DNA from: Actinomycetota bacterium
GTDB lineage: Bacteria > Actinomycetota > Actinomycetes > Actinomycetales > Dermatophilaceae
Direction: 5' to 3'
Length of the DNA stretch: 64,000 nt
Assembly (NCBI GenBank): GCA_020160805.1
Contig: JAIUPO010000016.1
Location: forward strand, 1-64,000
Under the pieces are notes generated by a model, which had not been told where the DNA came from, did no database searches, and saw nothing but the letters and a program-made list of their open reading frames with translations. Numbering within the stretch: the first letter of the stretch is position 1; every line of letters starts with the position of its first letter. Both the position numbers and the translations under genes were made by a program. Shown one piece after another: positions 52,078 through 60,263 of the stretch.

Positions 52078-52264
52078 CCACACGTGGCGAAGGAATGACC
52101 TTCGCGACAGCACTGCGGGCGACGCTAGCCAGGACGGGAGGCAGCATCCTGTCGCCTTTTTGCAGGGCAGCTGAGGTTCGCCCGCCTGACGTCGAGAAGC
52201 TCGCTCGTAGCGGGCGACTAGAGGCCAGGTCTGTCAATCACCGCGGCGGTGGAATAGACACACC

Positions 52265-52293
52265 AGGCGCCGACCCGGGCAGGGTCGGCGCCT
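52265..52293 (-). terminator. terminator of the LEA-like gene
   Basis: AGGCGCCGACCC and GGGTCGGCGCCT form a perfect 12-base stem with a five-base loop, extended by ACAC/GTGT outside, 25 bases after the stop of the leftward gene. Confidence 0.85.
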
Positions 52294-52317
52294 CCTGTGT
52301 GTGCGCGAGCATGCGGA

Positions 52318-53292
52318 TCAGTCCAGCTTGTCCTGCGCGTCCTGCGCGGCACCCTCGACCCGGTCGGCCGCGTCATCGAGCGCGTCGGTCGCGGCATCGG
52401 CGGCCTCCGAGACCTGACCCTCGGCGTCCTGCCGAGCCTCATCGACGGCATCTGCGAGGTCGTCGGCACGGTCCCCGGCCTGGTCCTTGAGGTCGTCAGC
52501 CTTGTCCGAGGCTGCCTCCTTGATGTCCGCGGCCTTGTCGGTGACGGCGTCCTTGGCCTCCGCCGCCTTGTCCTTCAGGTCGGCTGCCTTATCGGCCGCG
52601 GCCTCCTTGACCTCGGCGGCCTTGTCCTTGGCCGCCGCGGCGACCGAGGCGGCCTTGTCCTTCAGGCTCTCCCCGGAGCCGGTGTCGGCGAGGGGGGAGC
52701 GGGCGGCATACGGGTCACCCGCGGGCACGGCCCACGGGTCGGCCGCGGGGCTCTTGCGGCGGGAGAGGACATAGGCCGCGCCACCGGCCAGGCCGGCGAG
52801 CAGCAGCCACGGGGCGAACGAGCGCTTGCGCTTGGCGCGCGCGTCGCCTTTGAGGACGGCATACGCCTCGGGGGCGCGCTGCGCGGTCTCGGCGGCGCTG
52901 TCCTTGGCCGCGAGGGCACCGGCGGCGACCGAGGCAAGCGCCCCGGCGACCTTCGGCAGCACCTCATCGACGAGGGTGCTTCGGGCGCTCTCGACGTGGG
53001 GGGCGGCCGCGTCATACCCGTGCTGGGCGCGCTCGCGGGCGCGGTCCACGGCGGGCTTGGCCGTGTCCATGAGGTATGCCGCCTGGGCACCCGCGCGCTC
53101 GCGCAGGTCGGCGGCGCGCGCGGCGGCCGCGGCCCGCGCGTCGGCGGAGTGGTCGACCACAGATCCGGCGCCTGCGGCCGCCACCGACGCGGCCTCGGCG
53201 CGTGCCTCGGCGGCGCGGTCGGCAGCGGCACTCATGGCATCGGCGACAGCGGCCTTGGCCTTGTCAGCCTTCGATGGCGGATTGCACAACAT
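52318..53292 (-). CDS. LEA-like, Ala/Lys/Asp repeat membrane protein
   Basis: A 324-residue protein with the start at 53292 after GGAGGA. The N-terminal 150 residues are Ala-rich helices (DRAAEARAEAASVAAA). One membrane segment (FAPWLLLAGLAGGAAYVL) lies near 170-190. The C-terminal 120 residues consist of degenerate 11-residue repeats such as KDKAAEVKEAA, DKAADLKDKAA and DKAADIKEAA, as in LEA and apolipophorin-like proteins. It is probably an amphipathic helical stress or envelope protein. Strong codon bias to GC and a terminator at its end mark it as backbone, not island. Confidence 0.8.
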   Translation of the reverse strand: MLCNPPSKADKAKAAVADAMSAAADRAAEARAEAASVAAAGAGSVVDHSADARAAAAARAADLRERAGAQAAYLMDTAKPAVDRARERAQHGYDAAAPHVESARSTLVDEVLPKVAGALASVAAGALAAKDSAAETAQRAPEAYAVLKGDARAKRKRSFAPWLLLAGLAGGAAYVLSRRKSPAADPWAVPAGDPYAARSPLADTGSGESLKDKAASVAAAAKDKAAEVKEAAADKAADLKDKAAEAKDAVTDKAADIKEAASDKADDLKDQAGDRADDLADAVDEARQDAEGQVSEAADAATDALDDAADRVEGAAQDAQDKLD

Positions 53293-53412
53293 GGGTCCTC
53301 CTCGGTGGGACGTGATGTCTACTGAGCCCATCCTGCCTTGTCTTGGGCCGCGGGGCCGCGTCTAGGGGTCGGTCGAAGAAGTGATCTGCCGGCCCGTGAC
53401 AGACTGGACGCC

Positions 53413-53928
53413 ATGAAGGCCATCCTGCACACGAACCTGGGCGACATCGAGATCAACCTGCTCGAGAACCACGCCCCCAAGACCGTCGCCAATTTCACCG
53501 GCCTCGCCTCGGGCGAGAAGGACTACACCGACGACGCTGGCCGCAAGAGCCCCGCGAAGTTCTATGACGGCCTCGGCTTCCACCGCGTCATCCCCGGCTT
53601 CATGATTCAGGGCGGCTGCCCGCTCGGCCAGGGCATCGGCGGCCCGGGCTACACCTTCGACGACGAGATTCACCCCGAGCTCGCCTTCGACCGTCCCTAC
53701 CTGCTCGCCATGGCCAACGCCGGCAAGCGGATGGGCCGCGGCACCAATGGCTCGCAGTTCTTCATCACGGTCGAGCCGACCCCGTGGCTCAATGGCAAGC
53801 ACACGATCTTCGGTGAGGTCACCGACGAGGCCAGCAAGCAGGTCGTCGACGCGATCGCCGCGGTCCGCACCGCGCCCGGCGACCGCCCGATCGAGCCCGT
53901 CGTCATCGAGTCGGTCGAACTCTCCTGA
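53413..53928 (+). CDS. ppiA: peptidyl-prolyl cis-trans isomerase (cyclophilin type)
   Basis: A 171-residue cytoplasmic cyclophilin starting MKAILHTNLGDIEI. Active-site features are present: FHRVIPGFMIQGG (catalytic Arg and Phe), MANAGKRMGRGTNGSQFFIT and the W in TPWLNGKHTIFGEV. It is the first gene of the conserved origin-proximal cluster and in related genomes lies shortly after tRNA-Ala. It catalyses proline isomerisation during folding. Confidence 0.96.
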   Translation: MKAILHTNLGDIEINLLENHAPKTVANFTGLASGEKDYTDDAGRKSPAKFYDGLGFHRVIPGFMIQGGCPLGQGIGGPGYTFDDEIHPELAFDRPYLLAMANAGKRMGRGTNGSQFFITVEPTPWLNGKHTIFGEVTDEASKQVVDAIAAVRTAPGDRPIEPVVIESVELS

Positions 53929-53982
53929 GCTCTCGACCGTTCTTCGCTGCGTGAGAGACACAGCGCGCCCCGGGGGCGCCGG

Positions 53983-54825
53983 ATGACCGAGCCGTATGCC
54001 GGATCCGGTGCCCCTGCTGCCTTGCCCGTCTGCCCGCGCCATCCCGACCGGGTCGCCTATGTGCGCTGCCAGCGGTGCGGCAATCCGACCTGCCCGGAAT
54101 GCCAGCGCCCCGCGGCGGTGGGAATCCAATGTGTCTCGTGCGTTGCGCAGTCGGCCCGCGAGCATCCGACGACCCGCACCGTCCTAGGCGGTCGTCAGGG
54201 CGGCCAGACGCCCGTTGTCACGCTGACTCTGCTGGTGTCGTGCGTGCTCATTTGGCTGCTGCAACAGTCCTCGATGGGCACCGAGATTTTCCAGCGCTTC
54301 GCGCTCGCGCCGGGCATCGGCTGGCACGAGCCGTGGCGCTTCCTGACCTCAGCCTTTCTGCACGGGCCGCTGATCCACATCGGCTTCAACATGCTCGCCC
54401 TGTGGATGCTCGGGCCCTATCTCGAAGGCCTCCTCGGCCGGGCCCGCTTCCTGGCGCTCTATCTGATCAGCGCGCTCGGCGGGAGCGTCGCCTTCGTCCT
54501 GGTCAATCCCGTGAACTCGATGGGCGCCGTCGTCGGCGCGTCCGGCGCGATTTTCGGCCTCTTCGCCGCTCTCATCGTGCTCAACCGAGCCTTGGGTCGC
54601 AGCACTGGCGGCATCGCCGTGACCCTCGCCCTCAATGCTGCGCTGCCGATTCTTTACCCGGACACGATTGCCTGGCAGGCGCATATTGGCGGCTTCGTGA
54701 CCGGCTTGGTTCTGGCCGCGCTCTTCGCCAAGGTCCGCGGCAATGCCGCGGCGGCGTATGCCGGATCGGCTGCGGTCACCGCCGGGCTGGCCGCCCTCGG
54801 CGCCGCGCGCTATTTCCTCGGCTGA
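53983..54825 (+). CDS. rhomboid family intramembrane serine protease
   Basis: A 280-residue protein. Residues 12-50 have a Cys/His zinc-binding head (CPRHPDRVAYVRCQRCGNPT, then CPECQRP and CVSC). Six membrane helices follow. The catalytic Ser lies in GASGAIFGLF near 187 and the catalytic His in IAWQAHIGGFVTGL near 235. It cleaves membrane protein substrates. Position after ppiA is conserved in actinobacteria. Confidence 0.95.
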   Translation: MTEPYAGSGAPAALPVCPRHPDRVAYVRCQRCGNPTCPECQRPAAVGIQCVSCVAQSAREHPTTRTVLGGRQGGQTPVVTLTLLVSCVLIWLLQQSSMGTEIFQRFALAPGIGWHEPWRFLTSAFLHGPLIHIGFNMLALWMLGPYLEGLLGRARFLALYLISALGGSVAFVLVNPVNSMGAVVGASGAIFGLFAALIVLNRALGRSTGGIAVTLALNAALPILYPDTIAWQAHIGGFVTGLVLAALFAKVRGNAAAAYAGSAAVTAGLAALGAARYFLG

Positions 54826-54831
54826 CCAGAG

Positions 54832-54881
54832 TTATCCACAGGGTTATCCCCCGAAGTGGCTTATCCACCGAGTTTTCCCCA
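54832..54881 (+). promoter_or_regulatory. cluster of DnaA-box-like 9-mers
   Basis: TTATCCACA (54832-54840, consensus box), TTATCCCCC (54844-54852), TTATCCACC (54861-54869) and TTTTCCCCA (54873-54881) lie in the same orientation within 50 bases, starting seven bases after the rhomboid stop. They sit on the origin-proximal side of the chromosome. A DnaA-titration or regulatory site is possible. Confidence 0.6.
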
Positions 54882-54993
54882 GCTGTTGATGAATGACACC
54901 CGTGTGATTACCGGTCGTTAACGGGTCGGAGAGGGGGCAGGACGAGATCGCCCCTCGGCATACCCTTCGGCCGCGTCGTCGATGGTGCGCTGG

Positions 54994-55248
54994 CTACTTC
55001 CAGCGCGTCGTCATCGCGAAGCCGGCGAGGATCAGCGCGAAGCCGATGCCGAGATTCCACTGCCCGAGTGAGGGCACGGGATATTGCTGCCGCGTGATGT
55101 AGAAGGTGACGACCCACAGCAGGCCAACGATCATCAAACCCAGCATGACGGGGGTGAACCACGCGGCATTGCCGGTCTTGACCTTCTGCGCCCGCTTCTG
55201 CGGCGGCGGGACGTATGCGGCCTGGTCGCGGCCCTTGGACTCCGGCAC
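54994..55248 (-). CDS. crgA: cell division protein CrgA
   Basis: An 84-residue protein with two membrane helices (FTPVMLGLMIVGLLWVVTFYI and LGIGFALILAGFAMTTRWK) and the connecting QYPVPSLGQWN typical of CrgA. CrgA coordinates FtsZ, FtsI and peptidoglycan synthesis at the actinobacterial septum. Its position between rhomboid and DUF881 genes is conserved. Confidence 0.95.
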   Translation of the reverse strand: MPESKGRDQAAYVPPPQKRAQKVKTGNAAWFTPVMLGLMIVGLLWVVTFYITRQQYPVPSLGQWNLGIGFALILAGFAMTTRWK

Positions 55249-55361
55249 GGGTGATCACTCCCAAAGTGGTCTGCTCGAACTGGCCCAAGCGTAATCGAGC
55301 CGACGCGCCGCCCCGACAACCACGACACCGCGACCCACGGGGGAGCCCGCGCGGCCGACTT

Positions 55362-56174
55362 TCAGTCAGAGGCAGCCTTGGCGGCGGTCCGGGCGAGCGG
55401 GCCGGTGAAGGCGGGGAAGGTCTTGACCCCCGTGCGCTCGACGGCATACCCGAGGCCGAGCGCGGCGACATACTCCTGATAGCGGGTGATCGTCGGGTCT
55501 GCGGCCAGCGCCGCTTCGAGCGCATCGGGGTCCCCGATGGCGCTGATGATGAACGGCGGGCTATAGACCCGGCCCTGCAGGATCAGCGTGTTCCCGACGC
55601 ACCGCACGGCGCTCGTGGCGATGACGCGCTGGTCCATGATCGTCATCGCCTCGGCGCCGCCACGCCACAGGGCGTTGACCACTGCCTGCACATCCTGCTG
55701 GTGCACCACGATGTCGTCGACCGTCGCCCATTCCGGGAGTTGATCGACGGGCATCGGCGAATCATTGAGGGCAACGGTGAGAGTCTCGCCGTGCACCGGG
55801 ACTGTGCCGGCCACGGGCGCGAGGGCGTCGGCCCGCTCGCCGAGCGTTTTCAACCGGGAACTGCCGGGCGCCGCGGCCTCGCTGAGCCGGTCGATCTCGG
55901 CCTGCACGGCGGCCAGTTGCCGGCCGCGATCAGCATTCGCGTGCTGCCGGGCCATGATCAATTGCGGCAGGCCCTGCACCTCGGAGCGCAGGTCGGTGCC
56001 GCGCGACGCCTGGCTGGAACTGGTGAATAGCACCCCGGCAAGCACGCCGACGACCGGAACGAGCAGCGACCAGCGACTCGGGGCCCGGGTCAGCATGAGC
56101 CAGCGCCGGGTGCCCCTCACCCCCGGCGCAGCAGTCACCTCCGAAGCCCCCGTCGCCTGCTCCTCCTCGCTCAT
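55362..56174 (-). CDS. DUF881 family membrane-anchored protein
   Basis: A 270-residue protein from the ATG at 56174 (MSEEEQATGA). After a 35-residue cytoplasmic head there is one membrane helix (WSLLVPVVGVLAGVLFTSS). Then comes a coiled segment (QHANADRGRQLAAVQAEIDR) and the DUF881 domain with VVNALWRGGAEAMTIMDQRV and PPFIISAIGDPDALEAAL. DUF881 genes next to crgA and trpG/pknB are typical of actinobacteria. The function is unknown, probably linked to cell division. Confidence 0.93.
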   Translation of the reverse strand: MSEEEQATGASEVTAAPGVRGTRRWLMLTRAPSRWSLLVPVVGVLAGVLFTSSSQASRGTDLRSEVQGLPQLIMARQHANADRGRQLAAVQAEIDRLSEAAAPGSSRLKTLGERADALAPVAGTVPVHGETLTVALNDSPMPVDQLPEWATVDDIVVHQQDVQAVVNALWRGGAEAMTIMDQRVIATSAVRCVGNTLILQGRVYSPPFIISAIGDPDALEAALAADPTITRYQEYVAALGLGYAVERTGVKTFPAFTGPLARTAAKAASD

Positions 56175-56190
56175 GACGTATGCCGTCCCG

Positions 56191-56847
56191 CTAGCCCGCC
56201 GCGACGATCCGGGCGATCCCCGCTCCATCGCGCACCAATGGGCTCAGCCCCTCGGCGGCATCCACGGCCGCGGGGTCACCGCATACGGCCAGCCAATTGG
56301 CCAGCAGGCGGTGCCCCCCCTGGGTGAGCACGCTCTCGGGGTGGAACTGGACGCCGTGCAGCGGCAGGTCGCGATGCCGAACGGCCATGATGATGCCGGA
56401 GGAGGTATGCCCGTTCGCGATGAGCGCGTCGGGCAGGGTCGGCGGGTCGATCGTCAGCGAGTGATAGCGGGTCGCCGTGAAGGGTTGCGGCAAGCCGTCG
56501 AGGACGCCGGTGCCGTCGTGCAGCACCTGCGAGGTCTTGCCGTGCAGCAACTCCGGCGCCCGTCCGACCGTGGCCCCCGCCACGACGCCGAGAGCCTGGT
56601 GGCCTAGACACACCCCGAGCATCGGCTGCGCGCGCTCACCGCAGGCCTCGATCATCGCCATCGACACCCCAGCCTCCTCGGGCGTCCCCGGCCCGGGGGA
56701 GATCAAGACGCCGTCGAAATCCGCGCCATCGGCCGGTGCGATCGCATCATTGCGCACGACCGTCGTCTGCGCACCCAACTGCTGCAGATAGCCGACGATT
56801 GTGAAGACGAAGCTGTCGTAGTTGTCGACGATCAGGATCCGGGCCAC
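56191..56847 (-). CDS. trpG: glutamine amidotransferase, anthranilate/aminodeoxychorismate synthase component II
   Basis: A 218-residue class I glutamine amidotransferase with nucleophile Cys in MLGVCLGHQALG and the His-Glu pair in VQFHPESVLTQGG. It supplies ammonia for anthranilate or 4-amino-4-deoxychorismate synthesis; TrpG and PabA cannot be told apart by sequence. This location before pknB is constant in actinobacteria. The C-terminal tail after the amidotransferase domain is short. Confidence 0.93.
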   Translation of the reverse strand: MARILIVDNYDSFVFTIVGYLQQLGAQTTVVRNDAIAPADGADFDGVLISPGPGTPEEAGVSMAMIEACGERAQPMLGVCLGHQALGVVAGATVGRAPELLHGKTSQVLHDGTGVLDGLPQPFTATRYHSLTIDPPTLPDALIANGHTSSGIIMAVRHRDLPLHGVQFHPESVLTQGGHRLLANWLAVCGDPAAVDAAEGLSPLVRDGAGIARIVAAG

Positions 56848-56890
56848 GACTTGATGGTAGGTCAGCGTCGGCGAGCAGCTGCCAATTCGG

Positions 56891-58774
56891 TCAGGGCCTC
56901 GGCAGCTCGGTCGGCGGATTTGTGCTGGTCGCGGACGACTCGCGGGCCGGCGGCGGCGTTTCCGGCGTGCGATTGCCGCCCGAGGTCTGCGTGGTCGGGG
57001 GCGTCTCGATCGTGTCGGGTGAGGTCGACGTCGAGGGGCTCGTCGAGGTGCTGCTCGGCTCGGTTGTCGTCGTGACCGTGGTCGTCGAGGTCACGGCCCG
57101 CGGCTTGGCCAGCACCAGCGTCACGGTCGTGCCGACATCGACCTTGCCGGGCAGCGGATCCGTCTCGAGCACGGTGTTCTCGCGCTGATCGCTTTCGCGG
57201 GTCTCGGTCTTGACCGGCAATCGGAGTGTGGCCAGCGCATTGCGCGCCTCGTCCTGGGTCTTGCCCTTCAGATCAGGCAGTGACACCTGGCCGGACGCGA
57301 TCGTTAGGTCGACGACATCGCCCTCGGCGGCATCGGCATATGCCGAGGGGGTCGTTTTGACCACGACATCCTTTGCTCGTCCGGGCGCATCGATCGTCGT
57401 GACATTGCCGACGTCGAGGCCGGCCTGGGTGATCAACTCCTTGGCCTCATCCAGCGATTTCCCGGTCACCGAGGGCACGCGGGTGCTCGCCGGGCCACCG
57501 GAGACGACGATATTGACTTGGGTGCCGGCCACCCGTTCGGTGCCGCCGCGCGGATCCTGCTCGATGACCTTGTCCTTGGTCACCTCGCGAGAGGGTCGAT
57601 AAACCGTCGAGACATCGAAGCCAGCCGATTTCAGTTCCGCTGTTGCCGTCTCCACGCTCTTGTTCACGACCGCCGGCACCGTGAGGTATTTCGGCTGGGC
57701 ATCCAGATAGGTCTTCACCGCGAAACCCAGCACGCCCACGGCGATGAGCAGCAGCGACACAATCGCGAGCGCGCCCATCCCGCGGCGGGGTGGATCGGCA
57801 TACACCGGCGGCGGGGCGTCGGCCACCGGCCGCGCGGAGGGCACCTCGGTGGCCGGCGCGACAACCGCAGTCGGGGCGTCGGCGCGCAAGGCGTCGTATG
57901 CGGCGGAGCTGACCGGACGCCCGAGGCGGAAGCTGCGCAGGTCGTCGCGGAAGTCCTCGGCGACTTGGTAACGCCGGTCGCGGTCCTTGACCAGGGCGAG
58001 CGCGACGGCGGCATCGAGCGCCTCCGGCACCGCGCCATTGAACTGCGATGGCAACGGCGGCGGCTTGCTGACGTGCTGATAGGTCAGCGAGACCGGCTCG
58101 CCGACGAAGGGCGTGCGGCCGGTGAGCAATTCGAAGAGCAGGCAGCCGGTCGAATAGAGGTCGGAGCGCGAGTCGACGACCAGGCCCTCGGCCTGCTCCG
58201 GCGAGATGTACTGCGCCGTGCCCATGACCGAGGAGGTCTGGGTCATCGTCGCCTGCGTGTCGGCGACCGCCCGGGCGATGCCGAAGTCCATGACCTTGAC
58301 CGTGCCATCGCGCGCGACCATGACATTGGCCGGCTTGATGTCGCGGTGCACCATCCCCATGTCGTGGCTGTATGCCAGCGCATCCAGGATGCTCTCGGTG
58401 ATCCGGGCCGCCTCTTGCGCCGGGAGCGGGCCATTGGAGGTGAGCAGTTCGCGCAGGGTGAAGCCGTCGACATACTCCATGACGATCCACGGGACCGGAA
58501 TCTTCGCCCCGCCGATCTCCGTCTGCTGATCCTCGCCGGAGTCGTAGACCGCGACGATATTGCGGTGGTTCAGCCCGGCGACGGACTGAGCTTCGCGGCG
58601 GAAGCGGCCCAGGAAGTGGGCGTCGCGGACGTGGTCGCTGCGCAGGATCTTGATCGCGACGCTGCGTCCGAGGCGGGTGTCATAGCCGTGGTGGACCTCG
58701 GCCATCCCACCGCGGGCGATGAGGTCACCGACTTCATAGCGGCCCCCCAAGAGGGTGGGCACGGGGGTGGTCAT
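56891..58774 (-). CDS. pknB: Ser/Thr protein kinase PknB with PASTA domains
   Basis: A 627-residue receptor kinase. The kinase domain (10-270) shows ARGGMAEVHHG, the Lys in SVAIKILRSD, MVHRDIKPANVM and VMDFGIAR. One membrane helix (LAIVSLLLIAVGVLGFAV) lies near 335-355. Three PASTA repeats follow, with a Thr/Ser/Pro-rich tail of about 60 residues. PASTA domains sense peptidoglycan fragments. The kinase controls cell-wall synthesis and FhaA/FhaB. It lies first in the run pknB-pbpA-rodA-pstP-fhaB-fhaA as read from the right end. Confidence 0.97.
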   Translation of the reverse strand: MTTPVPTLLGGRYEVGDLIARGGMAEVHHGYDTRLGRSVAIKILRSDHVRDAHFLGRFRREAQSVAGLNHRNIVAVYDSGEDQQTEIGGAKIPVPWIVMEYVDGFTLRELLTSNGPLPAQEAARITESILDALAYSHDMGMVHRDIKPANVMVARDGTVKVMDFGIARAVADTQATMTQTSSVMGTAQYISPEQAEGLVVDSRSDLYSTGCLLFELLTGRTPFVGEPVSLTYQHVSKPPPLPSQFNGAVPEALDAAVALALVKDRDRRYQVAEDFRDDLRSFRLGRPVSSAAYDALRADAPTAVVAPATEVPSARPVADAPPPVYADPPRRGMGALAIVSLLLIAVGVLGFAVKTYLDAQPKYLTVPAVVNKSVETATAELKSAGFDVSTVYRPSREVTKDKVIEQDPRGGTERVAGTQVNIVVSGGPASTRVPSVTGKSLDEAKELITQAGLDVGNVTTIDAPGRAKDVVVKTTPSAYADAAEGDVVDLTIASGQVSLPDLKGKTQDEARNALATLRLPVKTETRESDQRENTVLETDPLPGKVDVGTTVTLVLAKPRAVTSTTTVTTTTEPSSTSTSPSTSTSPDTIETPPTTQTSGGNRTPETPPPARESSATSTNPPTELPRP

Positions 58775-58805
58775 GGCGCCTCCTTGCGGGAGGTTGGGGA
58801 GTGGA

Positions 58806-60263
58806 TCATGACGAAATCACCGCTTCCATCACGGCCTTGGCGATGGGTCCGGCGACCGAACCACCGGCGGCTTCACTGCCCGCCGAGCCGCCGTCCTCGA
58901 CGACGACGGCGACGGCGACCTTCGGGTCGGACGCGGGGGCGAACGAGACGAACCAGGCGTGCGGGGCCGCCCCCACCTTGTGCTGCGCCGTCCCGGTCTT
59001 GCCGGCCACCTGCACTCCTCCGATCTGCGCCGCGCGGCCGGTCCCCTGACTGACCACCGCCTCCATCATGGTCGTCAACTGGCGGGCCGTGCTTGTCGAC
59101 ACCGCCTCGCCAAGGCTCTTCGGCGAGGCCTCGTCGATGGTCTGCAGCTGGGAACCGAGCACCCGGCGCACGAGATAAGGCGACATCACCTCGCCGCCAT
59201 TGCCGATCGCCGCCGCGACCATGGCCATCTGCAGGGGGGTGGTGCGCACGTCATACTGCCCGATCGCGGCCTGCGCGGTATTCGGCTCGTTCATGCCCGT
59301 GGGCACGCTGCTCGCCGTCACCCGCATGGGCACATTCAGGACCTTGCCGAAGCCGAACTTGGCCGCCTGCTCCTGCAGCGCGTCCGGGCCGAGCTTCATC
59401 CCGAGCGCCGCGAAGGCGGTATTGCACGAGATCTCCAGCGCGTGCAGGAGCGTCGTTTCGTCATTGGCCCCGCACGCCTGGCCGTCGTGATTGGGCAGCG
59501 GCTTCTCGACGCCGGGCAGCGTGAGGGCGGCTGGGCCGGGGATGCGCGAATCCTGGGTGTAGTCGCCGCTCTCCAGGGCCGCCGCGGCGGTCACGAGCTT
59601 GAAGGTCGAGCCGGGCGGATAGAGGTTGCCCGCGATGGCGCGATTGATCATCGGGTTGCCCTCGTCTTTGAGCAACCGCAGCCAGTTCTTCTCTACCGCG
59701 CCCAGGTTGTGGGAGGCGAGCAGTGCCGGGTCGTATGACGGGTGGCTGACCATCGCGAGGATCGCGCCGGTCTTGGGATCCAAAGCCACGACCGCGCCCC
59801 GCTGGTCGCCGAGCGCCTTGTCGGCGGCCTGCTGGGCGGCCGGATTGATCGTCAGCTCCAGGCTCGCGCCGACCGGTGCCTTGCCGGTGAGCAGATCGGA
59901 AACCCGACGATAGAAGAGCTTGTCGGAGCGGCCCGAGAGCAGATCGTCGTCGGCGCCTTCGATGCCGCCGCCGGCGCCATAGATGAAGGAGTAGTAGCCG
60001 GTGACATGGGCATAGAGCTCCCCCAGGGGATAGCTGCGCTCCCACTTCAGCTCGTCGGTGCTCGCCGACGACCGGGCGATCGCCTCGCCGGCGACGATGA
60101 TCGAGCCTCGCTCCCGGTTGTATGACGCGAGCAGCGTGCGCCGGTTGTCGGGCTTGGCGTTGATCTCGCGGGCTTTTGCGAACTGGATCCAGGTCGTGGA
60201 CAGCAGCAGCATCGCGAAGAGCATCGTCGCGAGGACTGAGAGGCGGCGGATCGGGGCGTTCAT
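58806..60263 (-). CDS. pbpA: penicillin-binding protein A (class B transpeptidase)
   Basis: A 485-residue class B penicillin-binding protein. One N-terminal membrane anchor (LSVLATMLFAMLLLSTTWI) is followed by a dimerisation region. The transpeptidase domain shows SxxK as STFK in YPPGSTFKLV, SxN as SCN in ALEISCNTAF and KTG in VAGKTGTAQ. It cross-links peptidoglycan with the RodA-type glycosyltransferase, whose stop codon overlaps its start as ATGA. Confidence 0.97.
   Translation of the reverse strand: MNAPIRRLSVLATMLFAMLLLSTTWIQFAKAREINAKPDNRRTLLASYNRERGSIIVAGEAIARSSASTDELKWERSYPLGELYAHVTGYYSFIYGAGGGIEGADDDLLSGRSDKLFYRRVSDLLTGKAPVGASLELTINPAAQQAADKALGDQRGAVVALDPKTGAILAMVSHPSYDPALLASHNLGAVEKNWLRLLKDEGNPMINRAIAGNLYPPGSTFKLVTAAAALESGDYTQDSRIPGPAALTLPGVEKPLPNHDGQACGANDETTLLHALEISCNTAFAALGMKLGPDALQEQAAKFGFGKVLNVPMRVTASSVPTGMNEPNTAQAAIGQYDVRTTPLQMAMVAAAIGNGGEVMSPYLVRRVLGSQLQTIDEASPKSLGEAVSTSTARQLTTMMEAVVSQGTGRAAQIGGVQVAGKTGTAQHKVGAAPHAWFVSFAPASDPKVAVAVVVEDGGSAGSEAAGGSVAGPIAKAVMEAVISS

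Larger units (their letters stand above)
23318..52250. other. type VII secretion-like genomic island
   Basis: From the minigenes to the terminator before the LEA-like gene the DNA is less GC-biased than both flanks and lacks the flanks' dense GC-rich frames. It contains a self-consistent set of secretion, kinase, phosphatase, FHA and surface-protein genes. It separates ordinary metabolic genes on the left from the conserved ppiA-fhaA cluster on the right. The exact ends are estimates; no integrase or duplicated end is visible. Confidence 0.55.

Noticed and set aside
57518-59053. 511-codon plus-strand frame
   Set aside because: Antisense to pknB and the pbpA end; Arg/Ala/Gly/Asp-rich without family features.
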